DNA from: Cucumis sativus
Lineage: Eukaryota > Streptophyta > Magnoliopsida > Cucurbitales > Cucurbitaceae
Length of the DNA: 64,000 nucleotides
Assembly (NCBI RefSeq): GCF_000004075.3
Contig: NC_026659.2
Span: forward strand, 19,114,272 to 19,178,271
Direction of reading: 5' to 3'
Shown: positions 52,701-62,961 of the stretch, piece after piece
Layout: each line of letters starts with the position of its first letter
How positions within the stretch are numbered: the stretch's first letter is position 1
Program-made: the position numbers and the translations under genes
The notes under the pieces: model-generated
What the model was told of the DNA's origin: nothing
Seen by the model: the letters and a program-made list of their open reading frames with translations, nothing else
The model's database searches: none

Positions 52701-55700
52701 TGAATATACAATGTGCTAATTGTTTCTCGAGCACTAAATACATGATTGAGCAGTACTAAAAAAACTTGTGCTTTATTGCTCTTCTACTGCCCTTCCACCA
52801 GGAAATATTTCTTTTCCATTTACCCCGTCAGTTTTAGTATCAGTATTTTTATTAGAAGGCAGGTTTACCAAGCCGGCCAAGCACTTTGCAAGACAAAGGA
52901 ACAAAAGGCAGCAATCACTGTTTTTCTTTTGCCCCAAGTAAATTGCATCCTATGTATGCAGAAAGCCAAGTTGTTAAATTATTGTCATTGTAAATCTGTT
53001 TAAGTTGTACAGTCCTAACTGACCATTTCTCCCTCTTTCATACAATAATAATTTACAAACTCAATGCTAAGGATTAAGGAACAACCGACCTTTTCAACCC
53101 CAAACTCAATAGTGTTCAAATACAATACTAGAAGTTTGAACGAATATCATATAACTTGAACGAGTATCTTGGTGACATCCAGAAAGGTGCAACATTTTGT
53201 TAAATAAACAGAATGTAAAGAATATATATACAATTTCACTTGCCTGCTTACCAAATAACGATGCAATAAGAGACACGATACGTTCTTCCAACTCCTCTTG
53301 ATAACGTTCTTTCTTGTTTTTCTTATTCAAAGGGATCTACAAAGTTATCATGTAAAGTAAACATCATCAAAGAAGTGATTGGAAATTCAAATTTGGGAAC
53401 AATATCACAGCAAAATATATTAATAAAAGATTTATATGCCAAGTGCACATTTTGCATCAAAACCTATTTCCATAGTAAGACAGCTAGATTGAGAATGGGA
53501 ACAATGCATTGTTCTCTTTTTTTAATAAGAAATGGAGCTTTCATCAAGAGAAATGAAAGATCGTGCACGAGCATAGAACCTGATTGATAATTACAAAAAG
53601 CCTTGGACACTAAGGTGCATAAGAGACAACACTGAACCTAATAACCTCCCACAACTCCCCCTATACCTCTCTACACCTCTAAAATGTACATTTCATTCAT
53701 GCAAAATCCCCCAAATAATCGTGAAGAAGCAAGTCTTCCCCATTGAATAATCATCCTTCTCCTTGAAGGGAAGAAAAGCAAAACCTCCTCCAGTATGCTT
53801 ACAAATCCCTTCTCCAGATTAGAGAAGCTTCAAAGAAGGAAGAATTGGAAGAAAATGTGAGATGAGAATCCCTCCTTCCATGAACAACAAAAAGTTACAC
53901 AAAAGCGAGAGTAGAGAGACAACATCCAATCATTCCCAGTCAGTGAGAAGGTAACAGAATCCCAAAACTATAGACAAAGGAGAATTCAGCCCACTCAAAG
54001 GCAGAAAAAATAAGTGTCACAAGTTTTAGCAAAATTTCCAAAAGATAACACATAGGTTGTCTCCTCCACCTAAAAGAACACATCACTTTTGACCCTGAGG
54101 TTCTTTTCCCCCCGACTTTCATTCACAACCAATACAAAGTATCTCTACATCTTTATGCCTGAGTCTACATCCTCTTGAACTTTTCAACTCTTGCCTTACC
54201 ATCACTTGCGTCGCGTTGCTAGGGCAAAAGTTTCCTAAGCATTTATCAAACATTCCCTAAAAGACAGTTACAAGCTAACTTTACTCTAAAAGGATCTGCT
54301 AGACTTCTTTAACTTCTCCGTCCACAAGACAAGGTAGAAACTTAAACAAACCATCCATATTTGTTTTGAATTTTCTTTAGCCAATAAGTTCCCCATTAAA
54401 ACCTGCTTTTTCTTGAAAAACTTATGATTCAAGAGGATTAGCAGGAGCTCGACCAATTCTGTCCCAATCAATGAATATGATCCCATTGTAGTGGAATAAG
54501 AGGGTTTAAAAGATTTTAAAGTAAAGAAAAGGGATAGGAACAAACGGCTTCGTTTTCCTTCAATTTAATCACACTGCAGCCTGAACTGCTAAATAAACTA
54601 ATAAAAAAGGACTTATTTTCCAATTTCCAGATCACAACCAACCAAAAATAGCAGCCTCACTAAAAACCTGATAAATTCAGGACCTTCTCTAGTTCATTCA
54701 CATATCATATGCCATTTCCAATTATATTTTAACAGATAAGATTCCATCAAAGAGAAAATTCAAATCTCTTTTTGATAAGAACGGAGTGATTGATCTGTCT
54801 TTCTCTCCTTTCAGAAGTACGAAAGCTACTAGCAAAGGAATAGATAAATAAACAACCTAAATATCATATTGCACCATGGACCTGCTTTCCAATCAGACTT
54901 ATGCTTCCATATTATCCCAGAACCATAATTGATTGTCACACATTCAAGTTTTTACTTTAAATCACTCTGTTACTCTTTGACAATCAGAATTCAACTCTAA
55001 ACTACATTCAATACTGCAGAATGAGAAAAACAATAAAATACAAGGAGTAGAGAAAGTTATGAAATTTGCCCTACCTTACCCATAAAGGCAGCAAAGGCGG
55101 TCTTTAACCCCAAAACATCAACAAAGCGTTCACAAGCAGGCGGGTAATTTGTCATGGCAAAATCAAGAGCCCTTATAGCTGACCCATAGGCGGATTTCTT
55201 CTGTTTCATAATAATTATCATCAATTCCACGCCCTCAGCTTTCACAAATCTTTCCTTGTTCTCCAGTGGCATCAACAAACAACACAAAGAATCAAACAAA
55301 TTCTCCACCATTTCAGCTTCATCAGGGCTCTTGGGGTCCTTGGACTTGTACATTGCAACCGCTTGAAGAACAACATCAACCCCATTCATCTGTCCAAGCC
55401 TCCTCTGATTCACCGTACTATTCTGTAAAAGTATCGCCAGTATCTCCGAAGCATATTGCTTATTGCTATCAAAATCCCTTACCTTAATCTTCCCCAGCAA
55501 CCATTTCAGTAGCTTCGTGCGTTCACAGACCAACTCCGCAACTAACGGTTTCACTTCAATCAAATTCTCAATAGTCGCTAGGGTATTGTAAACGGCAGCC
55601 ATTTCATCCGGGTCCGTCTCCGACAATCGATGCAAGTTCTGCACCAGCAAATCAAGAACATTGTTCTCAATCAGCGCATCAACTAATACGCGAGCAGGCT

Positions 55701-56151
55701 CATCGTTGTCCTCAAGAACGTCCTCGTCAGTCAAATCCTGGATCAACTGGACTGCGTCAATAGCAATATCAGTATTACTATGCGAGAGTAGGTCAACAAC
55801 AGACGAAATGACACCAAGTTTGACGATGTCAGGGTAAAGATCGGGACCGGCGGCGAGCACTTTAAGCTTCTGAATCTCTTCGTGGAGTTCGACTTCAGAA
55901 TCGGCAAAGCGGTCGGGTTGGTCGGGATACTTGAGGCGAGCTTCGGTGTTGTCCCTGAGTCGGCGTTCGAAGGCGAGAGAGAGCTTCTTCACTGTTCGAA
56001 GGTCCAATACCTCGACTGCCTTTTGGGACTTCTCGACGGCTTCGAGGAGAGCTAAGTCGATATTGTCAGTTCCATTGGTTGCTACCTCGTCGCGCTTCCG
56101 CTTTGGATAAGAAGTGTGGTTGCGGGCGCCGGCGGTTTCCATCAAACACAC
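46738..56151 (-). CDS. CTNNBL1: Beta-catenin-like protein 1, complete eight-exon gene
   Basis: Minus-strand exons: 56151-55075, 53336-53252, 50771-50675, 50554-50491, 50412-50356, 48787-48750, 48513-48432 and 46827-46738 (stop TGA). They give 529 residues, close to plant orthologues; all donors are GT and acceptors AG. An N-terminal KRKR patch (17-20) is a candidate nuclear signal. Then come the family's first block (DLRTVKKLSLAFERRLRDN), ARM-type helices (LGVISSVVDLLSHSNTDIAI) and YPPACERFVDVLGLKTAFAA. The C-terminus is EYHDNIGDLDGPEEKEKTQG, then KIQKFISAL. CTNNBL1 is an armadillo-fold protein associated with the Prp19/CDC5L spliceosome complex. Translation may start at Met1 or at Met4 (METAGARN). 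From memory the Arabidopsis counterpart is At3g02710. Introns carry Copia, LINE and SINE insertions, but coding exons look intact. Confidence 0.93.
47085..47520 (-). mobile_element. Possible retroposon 3' end in CTNNBL1 intron 7
   Basis: 'cctctttattaatgataata' followed by about 400 bp of A-rich sequence with scattered 'aagcc' blocks resembles an antisense LINE tail, as elsewhere in this gene. There is no coding frame. Assignment is weak. Confidence 0.3.
47803..48226 (+). mobile_element. Copia retrotransposon 3' end plus LTR
   Basis: Bases 47803-48018 translate as the Copia RNase H C-terminus: GNKAAISIANNPVQHDRSK, then LNQQVADVLTKELLRQ and KLGLIDIYIPT, with one internal TAG stop. A purine tract follows (GAGGGGAG). 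The LTR starts TGTTAG at 48025 and ends TTAACA at 48226, about 202 bp. It lies in CTNNBL1 intron 7, opposite to the gene. The rest of the element is missing. Confidence 0.75.
49040..49165 (-). mobile_element. LINE 3'-end fragment in CTNNBL1 intron 5
   Basis: It shares 'aaaacaccccaactaacaga' and 'agaagggggacc' type blocks with the longer LINE starting at 51.2 kb. The poly-T end is to the left, so the sense strand is minus. Confidence 0.6.
49440..49615 (+). mobile_element. Probable tRNA-derived SINE in CTNNBL1 intron 5
   Basis: A B-box-like 'aaattcaaatcaag' lies downstream of an A-box-like 'ctgttagcaagggc'. The 3' part reads 'ccaattcccggttatcaata' and ends in an A-rich tail. It differs from the Au type. 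Confidence 0.45.
49915..50080 (+). mobile_element. Au-type SINE, 3'-truncated, in CTNNBL1 intron 5
   Basis: 'tggattgacctagtggtaaa' gives the A box. The downstream part ('cctacaagtttctttgacac', 'tatggtcaggcg') matches the 29.1 kb SINE, read on its own strand. It stops before the terminal block. Confidence 0.6.
51202..52684 (-). mobile_element. 5'-truncated LINE (L1-type) in CTNNBL1 intron 2
   Basis: On the minus strand, fragments translate as the end of an L1 reverse-transcriptase ORF: YYSFFRIPSSVCKGIEKYMR, then DFLWEG and later NRALLARWL. A decayed zf-RVT-like C-terminus follows in broken frames. The 3' end is an A-rich tail (poly-T on + near 51195). A 13-bp duplication TTGTGG plus seven T flanks it at 51189-51201 and 52685-52697. 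Confidence 0.75.
53517..53880 (-). mobile_element. LINE 3'-end fragment in CTNNBL1 intron 1
   Basis: It begins with poly-T, then 'aagaaatggagctttcatca' and 'cctctctacacctctaaaat', diverged from the 51.2 kb LINE tail and the 0.8 kb fragment. Sense strand is minus. No frame is open. Confidence 0.5.
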
Positions 56152-56348
56152 ATATGAGAAAAGAATCCGGCCGGTGCTACGGTTCCGGGCTCCGGTTGAA
56201 ACTAGACGATAAATATAAGCTTCAAGTTAATTTGGAGGTGAGGGGTTAGAACTTAGAACTTCCAATGCTCCACTCAAACATTTTATTTTTCTTTTCTTGG
56301 CTAATCATATAGCTCCAATAAAGTGTAGACTCTCCCATGATTTCAATT
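56152..56348 (-). promoter_or_regulatory. CTNNBL1 proximal upstream region
   Basis: Only about 197 bp separate the CTNNBL1 ATG from the presumed end of the Mutator-like element at 56349. No clear TATA box is visible. If the element end is right, the core promoter is squeezed into this interval or uses the element. Confidence 0.4.
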
Positions 56349-56439
56349 GGGGAATTGACAAAAATAGGCCAAAAATGGGGTAGAAATAGAGTTTTAGGAT
56401 TGATTGTAGAAAAGTTGAGATTTAGGATAAATTGGAGGT

Positions 56440-57250
56440 GAAATGACGAAAATACCCTCTTTTATTTTCCTTCCTCTTTTCTTCTTTTTCCTTTTCTTCA
56501 ACCCGAAGACAGAAGGCCGTTCAAAAGAAAAACGTAAACTCGCATTTGAACTCTCCCGCGTCTGCAGTTACCCTCTTCAACTCTCTCCCGCCTCCGGTGA
56601 ACGTTTTTCTCTTCCGTCCATTTCTTCTCCACTTCCATCCATTTCTTCTTCACGACTCTCCGCTATATTTTCCGATTTCAACTTGTTCACCGAACGTCTC
56701 CATTTCTTCTGCACGGGTCTCCATTTCGACTTCATCTCCGGCGGACGCTTCTCCACTTCCATCCATTTCGATTTCAGGTTTGTTTTCACCGGACCTCTCC
56801 ATTTCTTATCCACTCCTCTACATTGGCAGTGCCGTATCCATCATCTTTGAAGTCAAGTGAGTAATAAAATCTCAGTTTTTTTTTTAGAGTTAGTCTGTTG
56901 TAGCTTATTTATTATTACAGTATTCCATCTTGTTTGTTTAAGTTGTCTGTTAAGATGTGAGTTTTTTGTTTTTGGCACATTTTGGAGAAGAAATGCATGT
57001 CATATGCACACAGACATAGAGAACCGTGGGAGCCATTCTGTTTTTAGGAAGAAAAACCATTTCCTTTGCAATGTACTGTAATAATAGAAAAACCATACCT
57101 TGGAGTTTAGAACTTGAATTCGAACATATATTTGGTATCCCATATAAACTCTGCAAAGTTACCAGTACAATAGATATGTGCTAAACATGCATTCTAAATA
57201 TTGTATTCTAAAGACATTATCATAAGCTGCATTGTTGAAAGACCATTTCC
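56440..57250 (+). promoter_or_regulatory. CT-rich leader of the Mutator-like element
   Basis: 56440-56860 is strongly C/T-rich, with repeated 'ccatttcttct' and 'ccacttccatccatttc' motifs. Long apparent frames here have no domain and are probably by-products of composition. At 57181-57198 an 18-bp inverted copy of the array motif 'tttagaatgcatgtttag' occurs. It may serve as the promoter/5' UTR of the protease gene. Confidence 0.4.
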
Positions 57251-57252
57251 TT

Positions 57253-59287
57253 TGCCTTGAAGTTTTCCATCATCTCTCACCTATCAGCACCTATCTCTCA
57301 CCTTCCAAAATTTTGAGTAGAAGTCCCAATATAAGAGTGTAAACTTCCTAAACCGTTTAGAATGCATGTTTAGCTAGTCTACTAGGTGTTAAGGCTATAG
57401 GGTTAGCAATTGTATTAGACTTAGCAACTTTGCCTTGAAGTTTTCCATCATCTCTCACCTATCAGCACCTATCTCTCACCTTCCAAAATTTTGAGTAGAA
57501 GTCCCAATATAAGAGTGTAAACTTCCTAAACGGTTTAGAATGCATGTTTAGCTAGTCTACTAGGTGTTAAGGCTATAGGGTTAGCAATTGTATTAGACTT
57601 AGCAACTTTGCCTTGAAGTTTTCCATCATCTCTCACCTATCAGCACCTATCTCTCACCTTCCAAAATTTTGAGTAGAAGTCCCAATATAAGAGTGTTAAC
57701 TTCCTAAACCGTTTAGAATGCATGTTTAGCTAGTCTACTAGGTGTTAAGGCTATAGGGTTAGCAATTGTATTAGACTTAGCAACTTTGCCTTGAAGTTTT
57801 CCATCATCTCTCACCTATCAGCACCTATCTCTCACCTTCCAAAATTTTGAGTAGAAGTCCCAATATAAGAGTGTAAACTTCCTAAACGGTTTAGAATGCA
57901 TGTTTAGCTAGTCTACTAGGTGTTAAGGCTATAGGGTTAGCAATTGTATTAGACTTAGCAACTTTGCCTTGAAGTTTTCCATCATCTCTCACCTATCAGC
58001 ACCTATCTCTCACCTTCCAAAATTTTGAGTAGAAGTCCCAATATAAGAGTGTAAACTTCCTAAACGGTTTAGAATGCATGTTTAGCTAGTCTACTAGGTG
58101 TTAAGGCTATAGGGTTAGCAATTGTATTAGACTTAGCAACTTTGCCTTGAAGTTTTCCATCATCTCTCACCTATCAGCACCTATCTCTCACCTTCCAAAA
58201 TTTTGAGTAGAAGTCCCAATATAAGAGTGTTAACTTCCTAAACCGTTTAGAATGCATGTTTAGCTAGTCTACTAGGTGTTAAGGCTATAGGGTTAGCAAT
58301 TGTATTAGACTTAGCAACTTTGCCTTGAAGTTTTCCATCATCTCTCACCTATCAGCACCTATCTCTCACCTTCCAAAATTTTGAGTAGAAGTCCCAATAT
58401 AAGAGTGTAAACTTCCTAAACGGTTTAGAATGCATGTTTAGCTAGTCTACTAGGTGTTAAGGCTATAGGGTTAGCAATTGTATTAGACTTAGCAACTTTG
58501 CCTTGAAGTTTTCCATCATCTCTCACCTATCAGCACCTATCTCTCACCTTCCAAAATTTTGAGTAGAAGTCCCAATATAAGAGTGTAAACTTCCTAAACG
58601 GTTTAGAATGCATGTTTAGCTAGTCTACTAGGTGTTAAGGCTATAGGGTTAGCAATTGTATTAGACTTAGCAACTTTGCCTTGAAGTTTTCCATCATCTC
58701 TCACCTATCAGCACCTATCTCTCACCTTCCAAAATTTTGAGTAGAAGTCCCAATATAAGAGTGTTAACTTCCTAAACCGTTTAGAATGCATGTTTAGCTA
58801 GTCTTCTAGGTGTTAAGGCTATAGGGTTAGCAATTGTATTAGACTTAGCAACTTTGCCTTGAAGTTTTCCATCATCTCTCACCTATCAGCACCTATCTCT
58901 CACCTTCCAAAATTTTGAGTAGAAGTCCCAATATAAGAGTGTAAACTTCCTAAACGGTTTAGAATGCATGTTTAGCTAGTCTACTAGGTGTTAAGGCTAT
59001 AGGGTTAGCAATTGTATTAGACTTAGCAACTTTGCCTTGAAGTTTTCCATCATCTCTCACCTATCAGCACCTATCTCTCACCTTCCAAAATTTTGAGTAG
59101 AAGTCCCAATATAAGAGTGTAAACTTCCTAAACGGTTTAGAATGCATGTTTAGCTAGTCTACTAGGTGTTAAGGCTATAGGGTTAGCAATTCTATTAGAC
59201 TTAGCAACTTTGCCTTGAAGTTTTTCATCATCTCTCACCTATCAGCACCTATCTCTCACCTTCCAAAATTTTGAGTAGAAGTCCCAA
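57253..59287 (+). repeat. 178-bp tandem array, 11 full units plus 77 bp
   Basis: Unit starts (TTGCCTTGAAG phase) are at 57253, 57431, 57609, 57787, 57965, 58143, 58321, 58499, 58677, 58855, 59033 and 59211, exactly 178 bp apart. Units are nearly identical. Two linked differences define types: A has GTAAAC with CTAAACGGTTTAG, B has GTTAAC with CTAAACCGTTTAG. Units 3-11 run B-A-A three times, a 534-bp higher-order period. Unit 2 is A and unit 1 a mixed type. The array ends about 80 bp before the protease ATG. Confidence 0.97.
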
Positions 59288-59366
59288 GATGCTAGTGCAT
59301 CCATGTTAAGTAAGTCTCTTATGCAATTATATTTAATTAGTTTTTTTTTTTTATGCAGGTCTCAGT

Positions 59367-61532
59367 ATGGCTTCGACATCAACTAACGGTCCCATGTACA
59401 AGATTGACCCTGCTCATCATTTTCAGTCTATAGTAAGTAGTTTAGCACATTTAGAAAACAGTACACGTACAATAAAGGCTAAATTGAAACCGGATCAATT
59501 AACCTTATTTAGAAATACAAAGTTCGGCCACTTTTTGGATCTGAATATAATCTTTAATGGGCCGCTCATCCACTACTTATTGTTAAGAGAGGTGGAAGAT
59601 GAAAGGGTTGATCACATAAGTTTCAAGATAGGAGAAGTCGTGTGCAGTTTTGGAAGGAGAGAATTTAATATGATGACGGGTCTATGGAGTTCTCAACCAG
59701 AGCCTATTGATTTGGTTGGGAATAGTAGGTTGTTGGAGAAGTTCTTCGAACAAAAAAAGTGTATTTATATAAGTGACTTAGAGGACACATTTGTGGAATA
59801 CGAGGGGGATGACGATGACGATGACATAGTTAAATTAGCTCTAGTTTACTTTATAGAGATGTCATTGTTAGGAAAAGATAGGCGGACGAAAGTGGACCGA
59901 ACTTTATTTAGGATTGCAGATGATTGGACCACATTTAACAATTACGATTGGGGAGGGTTGGTTTTTGGACGTACACTTTCTGCCTTAAAACGAGCCTTGG
60001 ACATGCAACATGCCAAGGGAAAGAATAAATCAACTAAGACAAAATATACTGTCATGGGATTTCCGCAGGCGTTACAGGTATGTTACTTTACTTCCTATGC
60101 ACATATTTATATATACATATATCTTGGGACACTTGCTAAACTTGTTTTGTTGAACATGGAATAGGTTTGGGCATATGAGTCTATACCAACCATCACTGAA
60201 TGTGGTGTACATAAAGTAAGCAACGATGCAATACCACGAATGCTGAGGTGGGTGTGCGAACTATCGCCGAAGTCTCATGTCCTACAGAGGCAGGTGTTTG
60301 ACTCACCAATGGTAAGTATCAACAAACAGTAACTTACCGAATGCATGACTTTGTTCCTTTATGTTTTGACTAACTAACTACATTTCCACTTTGTAGTTCT
60401 TAATTAACGTGGTAATTGAGATGATGCCTGAAGAGGAGGAGCATCTAAGAATGTCTTCAGGGGAACTTGTTGAGAAAACTCATCCATATAACACCGTTTC
60501 TGAGAAAGAATGGTGATTCAAAACGACCAGGAGAAGCTAGTAATGATGACAATGACTGCAAAAAGAGTAAGAAAAAGAAGAAGTGGAAGTCTAAGATGAG
60601 GTGCGTGAAACTTTTCACGGGAAAAAATCGAAGGAGTTTTTCAGAGACTTGTTCATGTGTCGTCGGTGGTTGGCGGATGAGGTTAGAACTTTTCTCATTA
60701 TTTCTTATTTACAGTTTTAGAGCACTTAGTACCTTCAAGAAGTTGGTTTGATCGCATAACCGAATTAAATGCTTTATTTTGTTTCTATTAGCATTTGGAT
60801 GCACTGTTTCTTCTCATTCGCTTCAACATTAAGACAGCCATGATACCTACTGCTCAAAACTTCACAACTGTAGACACACTATTCATGGTTTGTACTCGCA
60901 ACCATACTTTATGTACTGAGTTTGCTTTTGATATTTGTCTTATTGTCTCATTGTATACATGCATGTGTGTTTTTTTTTCCTTCCAGCGACTATTAGTTGC
61001 GAAGTGGCCTGAATACCAAGAATGTATTAAAGAGAATCGACCATTTCACTGGAAGGAGGAGTATCGGTTGGTTGACTATGTTGTCGGATCAAAACAAGAC
61101 TGTCAAGATCCTTGGGTGAATGTTGATTACATTTACTCTCCATTCAATATCCATGGCAATCATTGGATTCTATTATGCTTGGACTTGGTACGTTGTCAAG
61201 TTAAGGTATGGGATTCGCTTCCGTCGCTGACGAGTGCCGAAGATATGAGAAGCATATTAGAGCCAATTCAAGAGATGGTGCCAAATTTGCTCGATGCTAC
61301 TGGATTCTTTGTTAGGAGAGGCGGATCATCAACACACAAGGAACCTTGGCCACTTGTCATTGTCGACTCCATTCCACTTCAACGCAACAATAGTGATTGT
61401 GGTGTATTTACAATTAAGTATTTCGAATATGAAGCTTCTGGTTTAGATGTAGCTACATTATGTCAAGAAAACATGTCATATTTTAGAAAACAATTGGCAT
61501 TTCAATTATGGACCAACAATCCCATGTATTGA
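59367..61532 (+). CDS. DUF1985 + ULP1-like cysteine protease of the MULE, with frame disruption
   Basis: Exons: 59367-60077, 60165-60311, 60397-60681, 60792-60887 and 60987-61532. A 5' leader intron probably ends at 59359 (TTATGCAG). The first exon holds a DUF1985-type domain (FGHFLDLNIIFNGPLIHYLL, then FGRREFNMMTGL). The last exon has a C48/ULP1 peptidase core: His59 in NHWILL, Asp76 in VWDSLP, Gln132 and Cys138 in LQRNNSDCGVF (numbered from that exon), so the catalytic set is present. ULP1 peptidases remove SUMO-like modifiers; transposon-borne copies have an unclear role. In exon 3 the frame reading ...VSEKEW hits TGA at 60511. A lysine-rich stretch continues in the next frame, and the original frame resumes by 60598 (EVRETFHGKKSKEFFRDL). 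This implies two compensating indels or a divergent linker. Confidence 0.75.
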
Positions 61533-62158
61533 CTTTCAGTTTCAACTTTTGAAGGAATTGTATATGTTCCAAACTATGTACATAAATAGTTTTATATAAT
61601 GGAATGAAGACCATTTTTGTTTTTTGGTATGCAATTTTTATTTCATTATCTTGGAAAATTGTAAAGTGTGCAGAACTTTTATATAATGTACAACAATGCA
61701 GGTGAAAAATTGTAAAGTGTGCAGAACTTTTATATAGACATTCTTGATGTGTTACCGGTGGTGGAGCAGAGGTTTATGGTGGCTGCGGAACTGATTTATA
61801 TATAGCCTCACGTAGCAGGTTTTCATTATAAAAACATCTTATGTACGAACAATTGATCCTCATTACCAATAGCAGCATTTTGATCTGTGTCTTGTTCTGT
61901 ACCTTTGCTGTTAACCAGCCGGCTTTATACATTACTTAAAATTAGCTCAGTCTTGCTACTACCTGAACTTTCAGAGTCAACTCATTACTACTGCATTGAG
62001 ATTACTATGCTTGAGATTACTATGCTTGAAGAGGTGGTTCATATGCTTGAAGATTTGAATCATTACTACTGCAGTAGCAAAAGGAGAGCAGTTATTGAGT
62101 TCTAAAGCACACAATATTATTTACTTCTCATGGATTGTTCAAACATTATTCTTTGCAG
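61533..62158. other. MULE interior between protease gene and kinase fragment
   Basis: This is the 3' flank of the protease gene. 'gtgcagaacttttatata' occurs twice (about 61668 and 61718). From 62018 fragments such as 'catatgcttgaag' echo the kinase-derived segment further right. Bases 62066-62118 are duplicated near 62606. Confidence 0.55.
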
Positions 62159-62417
62159 CTTTGGAGTTGTTCTAATGGAAGTACCAACATAAAAGAAGCC
62201 CATTTTCTAAGACAACTGCCAGGAAAACAACAGGAAAGCAGAATGAGATATCTAAAAGGTAATCTGAAAGAGATGGTAGATCCCAGCATATCAAAGTGGA
62301 GAACGCAGTCAAAGTGGTAAGGATCGCACTTCGCTGCACGACTAAGATTCCATCTACAAGGCCCTTCATGCAAATGGTGGTTCATATGCTTGAAGAGGCT
62401 GAACCTTGTAAAAACTA
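62159..62417 (+). pseudogene. Captured receptor-like kinase C-terminal fragment
   Basis: After an acceptor-like TTTGCAG at 62152-62158 the frame reads FGVVLMEV. Broken pieces follow (KKPIF, GNLKEMVDPSISK), then the C-terminal kinase piece VRIALRCTTKIPSTRPFMQM and VVHMLEEAEPCKN, then stop. These match the end of LRR receptor-like kinases of the HAESA-like/RLK7 group, from memory. At least two frame shifts and several stops make it non-functional. Its place between the two MULE genes suggests gene-fragment capture. Confidence 0.7.
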
Positions 62418-62961
62418 AAAGTAGCAAAAGCTTTGCATTTATTACTACTGCACACTTTAAGTAATCAGCAAGAGGCTTCAAATGCAGCAAGGGCTGAACC
62501 TTTAAGTAATCAGCAAGGGCTGAACCTTGTAAAAACTAACAGAGGCTGAACCTTGAAGATGAATGTAAAAACTAAAAGTAATCAGCAAGATTTGCATCAT
62601 TAATACTGCAGTAGCAAAAGGAGAGCATTTATTGAGTTCTAAAGCACACAATATTGTCATAATAGGATTTCAAGTCTTTCTCAAAAAGCTTGAAATGCCA
62701 AAGGAGTAAATATTCTATAAACAGTTCACTGTAGGATAAAAAAAAAAGAGAAGGAAAGTCTTGAAGTTGCAGAAGAAAAGTCTTCAACTTAGAATTGTCA
62801 GTGAGATGACTTTAGTGATCTTGCAAACAACACAGGACACAATTTTATAAGCATCTTCCACCTGCATTAAAAAAATGAACCTTTTTTACATCGTGATCAT
62901 GCAAACAACGCAAGCACAAACCAAGCAAGTATAAAACTATTACTACGTACCAAGACGGGTA
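62418..62961. repeat. Scrambled short duplications in the MULE interior
   Basis: 'agtaatcagcaag' and 'ggctgaaccttgtaaaaact' recur three or more times between 62395 and 62590. The segment 'actgcagtagcaaaaggaga' with its continuation to 'gcacacaatatt' (about 62606-62656) repeats 62066-62118. The array is rearranged rather than regular. No gene is seen. Confidence 0.6.

Noticed and set aside
56443..56860. Overlapping 135- and 104-codon frames in the MULE leader.
   Set aside because: They arise from repeated CT-rich motifs and read in several frames equally; no domain.
57253..59287. CRISPR-like array.
   Set aside because: The 178-bp units are contiguous with no unique spacers, and the context is a plant nuclear genome.
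60467..60751. A separate 94-codon lysine-rich gene inside the MULE protease locus.
   Set aside because: It is better explained as the frame-shifted linker of the protease, since flanking segments on both sides continue the same protein.
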